A DNA stretch of 64,000 bases, taken from NCBI GenBank assembly GCA_040768445.1, contig JAXGMV010000001.1, forward strand, positions 620,001-684,000. Direction: 5' to 3'. Positions 23,693 through 34,654 of the stretch are shown one piece after another; the stretch's first letter is position 1; the number at the start of each line of letters is the position of its first letter. The stretch is from JAXGMV01 sp040768445 (GTDB taxonomy: Bacteria; Chloroflexota; Anaerolineae; Anaerolineales; Anaerolineaceae). The translations under genes and the position numbers were made by a program. The notes under the pieces were generated by a model. The model had not been told where the DNA came from, ran no database searches, and saw only the letters and a list, made by a program, of their open reading frames with translations.

Positions 23693-24394
23693 TCAGTCGT
23701 TCAATGCCAGCTTGAGCTGTTCCACTTTTTCAGCCAGTTTACCCAGCCGCACACGGTGCCATAACAGTGTGGCAAACACAAATGTGTAAGTCAGCAAGCT
23801 GAAGATAAAGGTTTGCAGCATGGCGGGTGTCATGTCAAACGCGCCCGTAGATGACGGGTCTGAACCGCCGATAATCACCGGGTGAATGGTGCGGAAGAAG
23901 CGAATGGAGAGGAAGGTCATTGGCACAGTGATAAAACCGACGATGGCATAAACCGCGCCGAAGCGCGCCCGTTTCTCAGGCTCCTCGATGCCTTGCCGCA
24001 GCATCAAGTAGGCCGCGTAAATCAGCTCCATGATGGTCGTTGTCGTCAGACGCGGGTCCCATGTCCACCAGGTGTTCCAGATCGGCCGCGCCCAAATACT
24101 GCCGGTGATGATGCCGATAAGCGTGAAAAACATGCCGATCTCCACCCCGGCCAGCCCGACCACGTCCCACTTGCTATCTTTACTGCGCAGATATAGGATA
24201 CCGCTGACCATTGCCACCAGGAAGCCGAGCATGCCCGTCCAGGTGGATGCCACATGGAAGTAAAAGACTTTCTGCACCATGCCCATCACCGCCTCAATCG
24301 GTGCGTACAGGAAAACCATCAACGTGGCTGTCAATAACATCCCGATGGTCACCAGGTTTAGAATTATTAAACCGCGCGGGTAATTTCGCTTCAC
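23693..24394 (-). CDS. ccmC: CcmC heme exporter / cytochrome c assembly protein
   Basis: A 233-residue protein with six membrane helices. The tryptophan-rich heme-handling motif WNTWWTWDPRLT lies at ~106-117. Conserved His residues in FYFHVASTW (~45-53) and RTIHPV (~169-174) suit axial heme ligands. In System I, CcmC presents heme to CcmE. It sits between ccmB (5 bases upstream) and ccmD. Confidence 0.92.
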   Translation of the reverse strand: MKRNYPRGLIILNLVTIGMLLTATLMVFLYAPIEAVMGMVQKVFYFHVASTWTGMLGFLVAMVSGILYLRSKDSKWDVVGLAGVEIGMFFTLIGIITGSIWARPIWNTWWTWDPRLTTTTIMELIYAAYLMLRQGIEEPEKRARFGAVYAIVGFITVPMTFLSIRFFRTIHPVIIGGSDPSSTGAFDMTPAMLQTFIFSLLTYTFVFATLLWHRVRLGKLAEKVEQLKLALND

Positions 24395-24399
24395 TTAGC

Positions 24400-25086
24400 T
24401 CACTCCTCCACTACAAAATCAAAGACCATAAATGCCACAGCAATAAAGATCACGTCGTAAACGATCAGTAAGTTCAAATACGCCAGCGCATCCGCCAGCG
24501 GTTGGCCAGACAGGATGACCGTACTGGCTTTCACAGCAGCTACCAGCAGCGGCAGCACTACCGGGAAGAGCAGTATCGGCAGCAGGATATCACGCGTGCG
24601 CGCCTGCACCGCCATGCTGGCTAACAGCGTGCCAACCGTCACATAGCCCAGCGAGCCGAGCAGGATCACCAGTAGCAAGCCGGGGTTGAACAGGTTGACA
24701 TTGTAAAACAGGCTGTACACCGGCAGGATGATAACTGCCATCAACAGCATGAACGCCAGGTTGGAGAGCATTTTTCCAAAATAGATGGCGCTGCGGTCAA
24801 CCGGCGCCAGCAGCAGGCCGTCAAGGCAGCCGCGGTCCTTTTCTACCGCCATCGAGCGGTTGAGCCCGATTGTGCCGGCAAAGGTGAAGGTCACCCACAG
24901 CACGCCGGCTGTGACCGTTGCGCGTGCCTGTGCATCCAGTTCAAGAGCAAAATTGAATATGAAGATCACCAGCAGGGCAAATACCAGCATGGCTGAGACC
25001 AGCTCACGGCTGCGCAGTTCTGCCGCCAGGTCTTTCCATATGATCGCCAGCATGGAACGCAGGAAGGATCCTTTATGCGCCTTCAT
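24400..25086 (-). CDS. ccmB: CcmB heme exporter membrane subunit
   Basis: A 228-residue protein with six membrane helices. The N-terminal AIIWKDLAAELRSRELVSAM segment and the AVEKDRGCLDGLLLAPVDRSAIYFGK loop (~80-105) are typical of CcmB. It forms the ABC complex with CcmA that powers release of CcmE-heme. Its start overlaps the ccmA stop by four bases (ATGA), indicating coupling. Confidence 0.92.
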   Translation of the reverse strand: MKAHKGSFLRSMLAIIWKDLAAELRSRELVSAMLVFALLVIFIFNFALELDAQARATVTAGVLWVTFTFAGTIGLNRSMAVEKDRGCLDGLLLAPVDRSAIYFGKMLSNLAFMLLMAVIILPVYSLFYNVNLFNPGLLLVILLGSLGYVTVGTLLASMAVQARTRDILLPILLFPVVLPLLVAAVKASTVILSGQPLADALAYLNLLIVYDVIFIAVAFMVFDFVVEE

Positions 25087-25805
25087 GCAGCCTCCTCGAC
25101 GGTGCTGTGCTCCAGCGCCTGGCGGTAGAACGCCAGCAGGCCGTCTTCGGGCAGGTCAGCGCCCTGAACAGATGCCTGGATGCGCCCGCGCGACAGCACG
25201 TCAAAGCGGCTTGCCAGCCCGGCTGCACGCGCCAGATCGTGCGAGGTCATCACCAGGGTGTGACCGCGCCCGCTGACCTGCTTCAGGACATCATCCAGCA
25301 TCTCGCAGGCATCCTGGTCAAGCCCGGTATGCGGCTCGTCCAACAAGAGCACATCCGGGTCGTGGATGATGGAGCGCCCTATTGCCAGGCGCTGCTGCAT
25401 GCCGCGTGAGAAGGTGCGCACCAGGTCTCTGCGCCGGCCGGAAAGCCCGACCAGTTCAAGCATCGCATCAACACGTGTCTTAATATTGTCCACATTATAG
25501 AGCTGTCCGTAAAATGACAGGTTTTCTTCAGCAGACAGGTCGCCGTACAGCAGTGGTAGATGGGAGACCACCCCGAGCCGGCTGCGTACTGCGGCAGCCT
25601 GTCCCGGCAGGTCAAACCCGGCAATGCGCACCCTGCCCAGGCTGGGGCGAGAAAGCGTCGCCAGGATGCGCAGAAAAGTGGTCTTGCCGGCGCCGTTAGG
25701 GCCTAACAGCGCTACAAATTCGCCCTGACCAACGCTAAAGTCCAGTTTCTTTAGAACTGTCTTATGACCAAATCGCTTGACCAGCCGGCTGACTTCAATC
25801 ATCAT
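25083..25805 (-). CDS. ccmA: CcmA ABC transporter ATPase
   Basis: A 240-residue ATPase with Walker A GPNGAGKTT (~35-43), a signature region that reads FSRGMQQRL (~134-142) in place of LSGGQ, Walker B DVLLLDEPHTGLD (~153-165) and the switch His in TSHD (~191-194). The degenerate FSRGM signature is common in CcmA and related exporters. It is cotranscribed with ccmB. Upstream lies the two-heme cytochrome gene of the same operon. Confidence 0.93.
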   Translation of the reverse strand: MMIEVSRLVKRFGHKTVLKKLDFSVGQGEFVALLGPNGAGKTTFLRILATLSRPSLGRVRIAGFDLPGQAAAVRSRLGVVSHLPLLYGDLSAEENLSFYGQLYNVDNIKTRVDAMLELVGLSGRRRDLVRTFSRGMQQRLAIGRSIIHDPDVLLLDEPHTGLDQDACEMLDDVLKQVSGRGHTLVMTSHDLARAAGLASRFDVLSRGRIQASVQGADLPEDGLLAFYRQALEHSTVEEAA

Positions 25806-25813
25806 GATGCAGC

Positions 25814-27667
25814 TTATGAATTCCGTGCTTTCTTTAGCGCCTGTTTCAAAGATGCCCGCCGTTCATTATAGACATCTCTCGCCAGGCTGCCAGATTGGTA
25901 CAGGTCGTCCAGCGCCACGATGGCATCCAGCAGTTCATCTTCAGTCGCATCGGCATCCAGGGAATCAGACGCGTCAGCATCACCGTCTACATCCTCTTTG
26001 CGCTTGCGGATAAACCATATTGCCGCGCCGACCAATGCCAGCAGCAGACCTGCCGCACCGATCAGAATCGCCGCCAGATTATTCGTGCTGGTACTGCCAG
26101 GCACCCTGCCAGAGACGGTCAGTTTCACCGGCTGGTTGGCTTCCAGGTTACTGCCTGAGAAGATCTTGATGGCAGTTCCCTGCATATCGCGCACGCCGGT
26201 TTCAACCAGCTTTTCGGAAGTAAGTTTCAACCCTTCAGCCGGGAAGCCAATAATGGCAGAGGTGACCGGCAGTGCAGGAACCCAGTTGACGGTCGTGCGG
26301 CGGTTCTCATATGGTAGTTCATAGCCAAACAGCACTTGCGTGACCGGTGTGCCGGGATAGATGGGTGCCATGTAGGCAACGCCCACATCACTGACTTTGA
26401 AGAGATCAGCCATGCCGCTGCTGTTATCAACTCGTAAATTTTCAGCGCCCTGCGGTGGTGTGAATGTAATTACCGCTTCACCCTCTGCCGCGGGGATGAC
26501 AATCTCACTGCCGGTGTTTGAGATCACATACATCTCAATAACCTGCATGACTCCGGGGGTTGAAAACTCAAAGAAGACATGCACCCGGTCAGCAACCAGT
26601 GCCGACGCGTCGCTGGTGCTTTCATAGATCACAATTGGCAGGTCAACCGCCTGCCCGGGCGCGGTATCGCCAGCGTGCACCACATCCGAGGAGAAGCGCA
26701 GGTCATTGTAATCTACTGTCACCAGGTAGACTGTATCTGCCGCAGCGGACACATCTTTAAAGCTATAAGTCCCGTCAGGATTGAGGGCGACTTCAAGTTC
26801 CAGTACTGGTTCAGCACTGGTACCGTCATAACCGCGCAGCACTGCGGTCAACCCTTCCGGCAGGCTGTCTGCGAGGATCGTCACTGTACCGTTAATGGTA
26901 ATCGTATCACTTTCACCTGCCTGGCTGCCTGCTGCTTGAAGTGATGGGTTGAAAAAGTCAGGTAAGTCCGATCCCAGGCTGAGCATGCGGGTGTAGCTGG
27001 CTGCCTGCCAGCGTTCTTCTTCAACCAGGTCAGCCAGCACTTCATGTGCACTGACAGATTCAACAGCAAGGCTCTCGAAGATCTGCTGGTTGCTGGTAGT
27101 AAACAGTGCATCCAGTGCTGTCCAGTCCGGCGTGCCTTCTACAGCACCGCTGCCATCAGCAGCGTGACAGTTACTGCAGGATCTGTCGTACACCACCGCA
27201 CCGGCTTCATAGACCTCAAGGGTGACAGGCAGCGTAAACAGGTAGGCAGTCACGTCCCGCCGCTGTGATTCTGACAGCAGGTCCATGAACGCCGGCATAT
27301 TCTGCTCGGGATGCCCGGCGCTCACCAGGTCATACCATACCTGCGGCACTGCAGCACGTGTGCGCTCGTGGTCACCCAAATCAGGCACTGGATTTTCAAA
27401 CCGGGCGGCATGTTCACCATCGCCCCTGCCAGTGTTGCCGTGGCATATGGCGCAGTATTCGTTGTAAATCTGCCAGCCGTTGGCAGGGCTGACCGCTTCA
27501 ATCTGGGTGGATTGTACAGCTTGTTCAGTTACTTTTGTTGCGGCTGGTTGAGCTGTTATAGGCGGTTGATAGTTCTCCGGCGGGGTAACATCCCCTGAAA
27601 AAGCGGTGCTGCAGGCAGTCAGTGCCAACAGCGGTAAAAAGGTCAGGAATCGGGCTAATTTGTGCAT
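25814..27667 (-). CDS. Membrane-anchored diheme c-type cytochrome with beta-rich outer domain
   Basis: A 617-residue lipoprotein (LTAC lipobox at ~16-19). Two cytochrome c motifs follow, CAICH (~74) and CSNCH (~163), each with downstream Met residues suitable as ligands. Then comes a long beta-rich region (~240-520) of carboxypeptidase-regulatory-like and immunoglobulin-like strands. A membrane helix at ~540-560 and a short acidic cytoplasmic tail end the protein; the tail holds a SHOCT-like helix (LDAIVALDDLYQSGSLARDVY). The ATG at 27667 gives a clean signal peptide; an upstream in-frame Met at 27685 does not. It sits between ccmI-like and ccmA, and is itself likely a client of the maturation system. 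Confidence 0.8.
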   Translation of the reverse strand: MHKLARFLTFLPLLALTACSTAFSGDVTPPENYQPPITAQPAATKVTEQAVQSTQIEAVSPANGWQIYNEYCAICHGNTGRGDGEHAARFENPVPDLGDHERTRAAVPQVWYDLVSAGHPEQNMPAFMDLLSESQRRDVTAYLFTLPVTLEVYEAGAVVYDRSCSNCHAADGSGAVEGTPDWTALDALFTTSNQQIFESLAVESVSAHEVLADLVEEERWQAASYTRMLSLGSDLPDFFNPSLQAAGSQAGESDTITINGTVTILADSLPEGLTAVLRGYDGTSAEPVLELEVALNPDGTYSFKDVSAAADTVYLVTVDYNDLRFSSDVVHAGDTAPGQAVDLPIVIYESTSDASALVADRVHVFFEFSTPGVMQVIEMYVISNTGSEIVIPAAEGEAVITFTPPQGAENLRVDNSSGMADLFKVSDVGVAYMAPIYPGTPVTQVLFGYELPYENRRTTVNWVPALPVTSAIIGFPAEGLKLTSEKLVETGVRDMQGTAIKIFSGSNLEANQPVKLTVSGRVPGSTSTNNLAAILIGAAGLLLALVGAAIWFIRKRKEDVDGDADASDSLDADATEDELLDAIVALDDLYQSGSLARDVYNERRASLKQALKKARNS

Positions 27668-27687
27668 ATGTCTGTTTATGTCCAATC

Positions 27688-28209
27688 TTATGCTTGAGTG
27701 TCTGCACCGCAGCGCGGGCAGAATTTGTCAGATTTTTGCAGCGGGCTGCCGCACTTAGCACAGAAACCAACTGCCTTCTCCATCCGGTCGCGCCGCCGGG
27801 CGGCGATCAGAGCTTCCAGTTCATCCTCAGCCGGGGTTGGCTGGTGTTCGTGGTCCTCAGCCGCTTTAGAAGCGCCATTTACCCCTGCCAATGGGACGGA
27901 TGATTCAAGCGACAGCTCGTCCAATTTTTTCAACACTGCCGCGCCTGCTTGAAGCAGTTCAGTACGCTGTGTTGGGTAATCTTCTTCAGGCACTTTGCCC
28001 TGTGTATAATCAAAATCCAGCTCCTGGATGGCAGTCAGGATGTTTTCTTTCTGTGCCAGCAAACCGGAACGTTCCTGCTCATAACGGCGGACAGCCTGTC
28101 GAGTCCGCAGCGGCTGAGTCTCCAGTTTGCGGTCCATCAGCGGCCTGATGATTAACAGGCCGACACCGATTAAAAGGGCAAAGGTGAGTAAAATGGATCC
28201 AATATCCAT
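27688..28209 (-). CDS. CcmI-like membrane protein with C-terminal zinc ribbon
   Basis: A 173-residue protein. One N-terminal helix (~4-21) is followed by a RRYEQERSGLLAQKENILTAI coiled region and a DYTQGKVPEEDY loop, which match the short N-terminal part of CcmI/CycH proteins. Its C-terminus is a zinc ribbon, CAKCGSPLQKSDKFCPRCG (~149-167), not the TPR domain of classical CcmI. It lies 20 bases from the cytochrome gene. It probably has a supporting role in apocytochrome handling; the zinc ribbon is unusual there. Confidence 0.7.
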   Translation of the reverse strand: MDIGSILLTFALLIGVGLLIIRPLMDRKLETQPLRTRQAVRRYEQERSGLLAQKENILTAIQELDFDYTQGKVPEEDYPTQRTELLQAGAAVLKKLDELSLESSVPLAGVNGASKAAEDHEHQPTPAEDELEALIAARRRDRMEKAVGFCAKCGSPLQKSDKFCPRCGADTQA

Positions 28210-28236
28210 AAAGTGTTCTCCCGGTACTTATCAAAG

Positions 28237-28806
28237 TTACTGACGCACACTCTCGACAGCCATGATAATTTCATCTAAGTTCATAAACGGGCCAATCTTG
28301 GCATAAGCCAGCCGGCCTTCACGGTCAATAATATAAGTCTCTGGCACACCCTTGATGCGGAACATCTGTGAGATTGCCGTGCGCAAGTCAGGCCCATTAG
28401 GGTAGGTGATATTAAATTTTGACAGGTACGCCAGGGCATCAGGCTCGGTATCCACATAATCAACGCCCAGGAAAATTACATCGCCGTCATCCCGATATCT
28501 CAGCCAGGCTTCCTCGAGTTCAGCAGCCTCTGATTCACACGGCTGGCACCAGGATGCCCAAAAATTGATGACAATCACTTTACCAGCGATATCCTCCGTA
28601 TTGATCACCTGTCCATCAAAGGTGTTAAGTGTGATGGGCGGTACCCTGTCGCCAATAGTTATTGATCCACGCTGGGTACGCAGCAAGCCCCAGCCAAGAA
28701 TTGCCAGAAAGATGAACAGTGCCAGAAAAGAAAGTATCATTGTTCCACGTGATACGCCCTTCTTACTGTCAGGTCTCGCTTCGGTGTCAGTCTGTTCCAT
28801 ATCCAT
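28237..28806 (-). CDS. ccmG: CcmG/ResA-type TlpA-family thioredoxin
   Basis: A 189-residue membrane-anchored thioredoxin-like protein. There is one helix at ~25-43, then a thioredoxin fold with the active-site WASWCQPCESE (~82-92). A GVPETYIIDREG strand-turn carries the cis-Pro (~153-164). The periplasmic CxxC keeps the cytochrome CxxCH cysteines reduced. Its ATG overlaps the ccmH stop codon by one base, so the two are coupled. Confidence 0.9.
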   Translation of the reverse strand: MDMEQTDTEARPDSKKGVSRGTMILSFLALFIFLAILGWGLLRTQRGSITIGDRVPPITLNTFDGQVINTEDIAGKVIVINFWASWCQPCESEAAELEEAWLRYRDDGDVIFLGVDYVDTEPDALAYLSKFNITYPNGPDLRTAISQMFRIKGVPETYIIDREGRLAYAKIGPFMNLDEIIMAVESVRQ

Positions 28807-29336
28807 CAGTCCATCCTTCTTTTCAGATCTTCTTCCAGCCGCCGTATGTATGGGTCATCCCTCTGGAGGTCGGGATTATCAGTAGCAGTGCTTTGTACTT
28901 CACGAGCTGTGAAGGCCGCCGTTTGTTTTGCTCGCATGCTGTTCAATGAACGGAAAAGGATCACTGCAGCACCCAGGATGAACAGCGGCGGCAGGATATA
29001 AATCAACCAGTTCAAGCCCGTACGCGGCGGCACCGGTAAAACCCGGTCGCCGTACTGGGCTACAAAATAGTTCTCAATCTGTGTCTGTGTCCAACCCTCT
29101 GACAGTTTTAGGCGGATGATATCACGCCACTGTGCACAGGATTGTGTTGGACACACATCCAGTGAAAGATTTTCACACGTTGGACAATATAAAGTGCTGG
29201 CCACTGCGTTGACATCATCATCCGTCACTTCAGTTGGCTGCGTATCCTGCGCGGCAGCAGTGCCGGTAATGACTGCCAGCAACAACAGCCCCAGCAGCAG
29301 CGACCAGATGGTACTTGAAGTCATTTTCATCATCAT
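28806..29336 (-). CDS. ccmH: CcmH-family cytochrome c maturation protein
   Basis: A 176-residue protein. Signal peptide (~1-29), then the CcmH domain with the redox motif YCPTCENLSLDVCP (~53-66). This is CxxC with extra Cys at ~66 and ~71, where most CcmH have LRCPVCQNQS. The motif GWTQTQIENYFVAQYGDRVL (~86-105) is well kept. A membrane helix (~117-137) and a charged tail follow. It acts with CcmF and CcmG in reduction and ligation of the apocytochrome. The two extra Cys may give a second disulfide. Confidence 0.9.
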   Translation of the reverse strand: MMMKMTSSTIWSLLLGLLLLAVITGTAAAQDTQPTEVTDDDVNAVASTLYCPTCENLSLDVCPTQSCAQWRDIIRLKLSEGWTQTQIENYFVAQYGDRVLPVPPRTGLNWLIYILPPLFILGAAVILFRSLNSMRAKQTAAFTAREVQSTATDNPDLQRDDPYIRRLEEDLKRRMD

Positions 29337-29343
29337 CGTCTCC

Positions 29344-31395
<2,052 letters not shown>

Positions 31396-31481
31396 GGTGT
31401 AATGGTTTCCTGCGTGGTTTATAAATCTTGTATTAAGTTCATGTGGTATACGCCGGCTTCAGTCAAGTATCTACCGGCAGC

Positions 31482-31997
31482 TCATTCAGCGTCTGACTGT
31501 TCCGGCAAGGCTTCTTCATAGCGCGTCGGACATTTCAACAACAGTTCATCGGCGTAAAACACACCGTCATCACCGATCTTGCCAGTCATAATCGCCTGTG
31601 CTTCATTTTTCAACAGGTCAGGGCGCACCCCCACATACTGCACATCCAGCCTCGGCAGGTCAGGATTCATCGAAGCCTGGTGCAGTACTTCAGCCATGCC
31701 CCCCAGGGCATCGATTTCTTTCTGGCTGCCGGGGATGTGCGCTACGGTGAAGCTCAACGTCAACGTCGCGGGGTCATTGGTAATCGAATCACCCAGCACC
31801 ACACCCGATACCCGCAGGTTTTGGCCAGTTACCTCAGCCGCACGCTGGTTCAGCTCCTCCACGGTCATAAAGTACTGTGCATTTGCCTGGGTGGACGAGA
31901 CAATCAGGTAAATGATTGCCGCCAGGATGAGCAGTCCGCCAACAATAAATTTTGCACGTCCCTGCAGACCAGGCTTTGTGGTTTCAGTACCAGCCAT
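31482..31997 (-). CDS. ccmE: CcmE heme chaperone, Cys-type variant
   Basis: A 171-residue protein. One membrane helix (~17-37) is followed by an OB-fold with NLRVSGVVLGDSI, VQYVGVRPDLLKNEAQAIMTGK and YADELLLK. Directly after this last element, where CcmE normally has HxxxY (as in AKHDENY), the sequence reads KCPTRYE: CxxxY, with Cys replacing the covalent heme-binding His. Cys-type CcmE proteins are known from Desulfovibrio and some archaea. It is the first gene of the ccm operon and has AAGGAG before the ATG. Confidence 0.9.
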   Translation of the reverse strand: MAGTETTKPGLQGRAKFIVGGLLILAAIIYLIVSSTQANAQYFMTVEELNQRAAEVTGQNLRVSGVVLGDSITNDPATLTLSFTVAHIPGSQKEIDALGGMAEVLHQASMNPDLPRLDVQYVGVRPDLLKNEAQAIMTGKIGDDGVFYADELLLKCPTRYEEALPEQSDAE

Positions 31998-32156
31998 AAC
32001 AACACTCCTTCAGTATTCCTAACAATAAATGGGATCTGTCGACTTCTTACCTGTCATAAATTTTGCCATAAGTTCATTAATGAAAGATTAAAAAGATCAA
32101 CTTTGCCTGAAATAGACAGGCGCAAGCACAAGCTTGAAAACCAGCATTGATAACTG

Positions 32157-33770
32157 TCAATCCTCGCCTTCAAAACGCTTGAACTGGTAAAGGGACCCTT
32201 CAACAAAGCCGCGGGCGTGATAATAACGCCGCGTGCCGATGGCTGAAATGACAGCCAGGCGCTGGTAACCGCGTTCTCGGGCAATTTCCTCCGCCCGGGT
32301 GATCAGGCGGGTGCCCAGCCCGGCATGCTGTGCAGCGCCATCCTGCTCTGCGCCAACCGGCAGCGACTGGCCGTAGATATGCACCTCGCGAATGATCGCT
32401 GCGCCGCGCAGGTCCTCCAGCCCCAGAACCTCAAATGGGTCCTGTTCTGGCAGTGACAGGCGCAGGTAACCCGCCAGCCGGTCATCGTTGGTGGTGAACT
32501 GCAGGAAGTGCTCCTCAGCGCCGGCAGCACGGTAAACCAAATCCTCCAGCGTCAGGCTGTCTGCGATAATTGTCTTACCGCGCACTTCCCGGCAGCGAAT
32601 GCAGCTGCAGTGTTCGCCGCGCCGCTTCACCTCTGCCAAAGCGTCCATGCGCAGGCTGGTGCGCTTGTTGCCGGCAACCACATGCTCTGACGAAAAATCA
32701 CGGATGATGCGGTTGATGCGGCAGTACTTTGGCACGGTTGGCTTCAAATCGGCAATTAAGGAAATCAATTCCTCAGTGCTGTAAGGTTGGTACTCACCTC
32801 TCTGCCAGTAGTGGTAAAGTTCGGCAGTCTCCATCAGTTGGGTGGGATAAATCTTCAGTTCGTCCGGGCAGTATCCCTGCCACAGACGGGCAAAATCAGC
32901 CCGGTCTGAGTCCGGGGTGGCACCCAGAAGGTTGGGCATCCAGTGCAGCACCAGCTTGAATCCCCCGGCGCGCAGCAGAGTGACCGCCTTCAGCAGTGCG
33001 GCAGTATCATGCCCGCGCATGTTCAGGCGCAGAATTTCATCATCCAGGCTTTGGGCGCCCAGCTGGACCTTTGTCACACCCAGCCGGCGCATCCAGGCAA
33101 TTTCCTGCGGTGTGATCTGGTCAGGCCGCGTCTCGACCACCATGCCCACGTTGCGGTGTGCGGTACTTTCGTTCAATAACTGGGCTTCTTCCAGTGTGGT
33201 AGAGACCACACCGTTCATGGCGTCCAGGCAGCCTTTGACAAACGCTTCCTGGTAGGCATGCGGGTAAACGCTCCACGTGCCACCCAGGATCAGCAGTTCA
33301 ATCTTATCGGTGGGATGTCCCACCGCCTTGTAAGACGCAATCCGTGAGCGCACCTGCTCATACGGGTCGAAGTTGTTTTGAAAGGCGCGTGCCCCGCCTG
33401 GCTCGTCGGGTAGGTAGGACTTGGGCATGCGTTCATCGGTCGGGCAGAAGATGCAGTGACCCGGGCAGGCATGCGGCCCGGTCAGCACGGTGACGGTGGT
33501 GACGCCCGAGAGCGTGCGCATCGGTTTCATGCGAATGCGCGCCAGCAGCGCCGGGTCTTCAGCCAGCTCGCCGGCTTTCACAAGATGGTTGTAGGTGGCA
33601 ACAAGGATATGCTTGGAGATGTAGCCGGCATCACCGCTGAGCGGGTAGCGACGGATGGCTTGAAACACATCCTCGCCGCGCCGGACTTCCTCCAGCACTT
33701 TCAGGGCAACCTCCCGTTTCTCGGGTGTAGACTGCCGGGCTTTCATCCATTCCTGCGGGTCAAGAGCCAT
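32157..33770 (-). CDS. Elp3-type radical SAM tRNA uridine acetyltransferase
   Basis: A 537-residue protein. The radical SAM core holds the cluster-binding Cys residues in GPHACPGHCIFCP (~97-109), and more Cys follow in HCSCIRCREV (~387-396). The C-terminal GNAT domain (~420-537) ends in QHAGLGTRLITRAEEIARERG (acetyl-CoA P-loop) and IGTRRYYHARGF. Elp3 proteins make 5-carboxymethyl-type side chains on wobble U34 of tRNA. This is the standalone bacterial/archaeal form. A TACAAT ends 6 bases before the ATG, so the mRNA may be leaderless. Confidence 0.92.
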   Translation of the reverse strand: MALDPQEWMKARQSTPEKREVALKVLEEVRRGEDVFQAIRRYPLSGDAGYISKHILVATYNHLVKAGELAEDPALLARIRMKPMRTLSGVTTVTVLTGPHACPGHCIFCPTDERMPKSYLPDEPGGARAFQNNFDPYEQVRSRIASYKAVGHPTDKIELLILGGTWSVYPHAYQEAFVKGCLDAMNGVVSTTLEEAQLLNESTAHRNVGMVVETRPDQITPQEIAWMRRLGVTKVQLGAQSLDDEILRLNMRGHDTAALLKAVTLLRAGGFKLVLHWMPNLLGATPDSDRADFARLWQGYCPDELKIYPTQLMETAELYHYWQRGEYQPYSTEELISLIADLKPTVPKYCRINRIIRDFSSEHVVAGNKRTSLRMDALAEVKRRGEHCSCIRCREVRGKTIIADSLTLEDLVYRAAGAEEHFLQFTTNDDRLAGYLRLSLPEQDPFEVLGLEDLRGAAIIREVHIYGQSLPVGAEQDGAAQHAGLGTRLITRAEEIARERGYQRLAVISAIGTRRYYHARGFVEGSLYQFKRFEGED

Positions 33771-33855
33771 GTCCCAATTGTAACGGATATTTCAGGTCAA
33801 AATGGATGCCTTTTAGGAGCCGCACACCGCCTGTTGCAGCCGTTATAATAGGAGC

Positions 33856-34623
33856 ATGCGTGAAGAAATCGTCCAGCGCCTACTGGATATAAACCGGGAA
33901 TTTTACGAAACCTTCGGCGGGGCTTTCGCCGCCACCCGCCGCCGGCTGCAGCCTGGCATACTCAGGGTGCTGGCACTGCAACAGCCGCAGGGGAACTGGC
34001 TCGACCTGGGCTGCGGCTCGGGCACACTGGCAGCCGAATGGGTACGGTCAGGCATACCTGCCAGCTATACCGGCCTGGACTTCAGCGAAGCGCTGCTGAG
34101 GGAAGCTCAATTAGCTGTGGCAGAAGTGCTGGAAGCAGGCACTGAGCCCACCATCCCTATGCCGCACTTCCTGCAGGCTGACCTGCTGCAGACCAGTTGG
34201 CAAGCCAGCTTTCAGCCCGGCAGTTATGACGGCATCCTCTCGTTTGCTGTGCTGCACCACATCCCGGGGTCACACAACCGACAGCGCCTGTTAACTGCCA
34301 TAAAACAATTGCTCAAGCCCGGCGCTGCCTTCATCTTCTCGGTCTGGCAGTTCCAGCACAGCCCGCGCTTGATGGCGCGCCTGCAGCCCTGGGACTCTGT
34401 TGGACTGGACGAGAGCGATCTTGAGCCCGGCGACACCCTATTGGACTGGCGGCATGCCCTGCCCGGTCAGGTAGAGCAGAGCGGTCTGCGCTATGTACAC
34501 CTGTTCAGCCGCCAGGAGCTGGCTGACCTGGCTGCCGCAGCAGGCTTCAAGCAGGTGGACGAATTTGAATCCGACGGCAATGGCGGCCGGCTGGCGCTCT
34601 ACCAGCACTGGCAGCGTGCCTGA
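33856..34623 (+). CDS. Class I SAM-dependent methyltransferase
   Basis: A 255-residue protein. Motif I is WLDLGCGSGTLAAEW (~51-65). The acidic loop TGLDFSEALLREAQ (~75-88), motif III-like DGILSFAVLHHIPG (~127-140), and post-motif LLKPGAAFIFSVW (~153-165) follow. The acceptor is unknown. TATAAT at 33844-33849 ends 6 bases before the ATG and AGGAG is only one base away, so initiation on a leaderless or very short leader message is likely. Divergent from elp3. Confidence 0.85.
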   Translation: MREEIVQRLLDINREFYETFGGAFAATRRRLQPGILRVLALQQPQGNWLDLGCGSGTLAAEWVRSGIPASYTGLDFSEALLREAQLAVAEVLEAGTEPTIPMPHFLQADLLQTSWQASFQPGSYDGILSFAVLHHIPGSHNRQRLLTAIKQLLKPGAAFIFSVWQFQHSPRLMARLQPWDSVGLDESDLEPGDTLLDWRHALPGQVEQSGLRYVHLFSRQELADLAAAAGFKQVDEFESDGNGGRLALYQHWQRA

Positions 34624-34654
34624 CCCTGTTGTTATCCATTATTTCAAGAAATAA

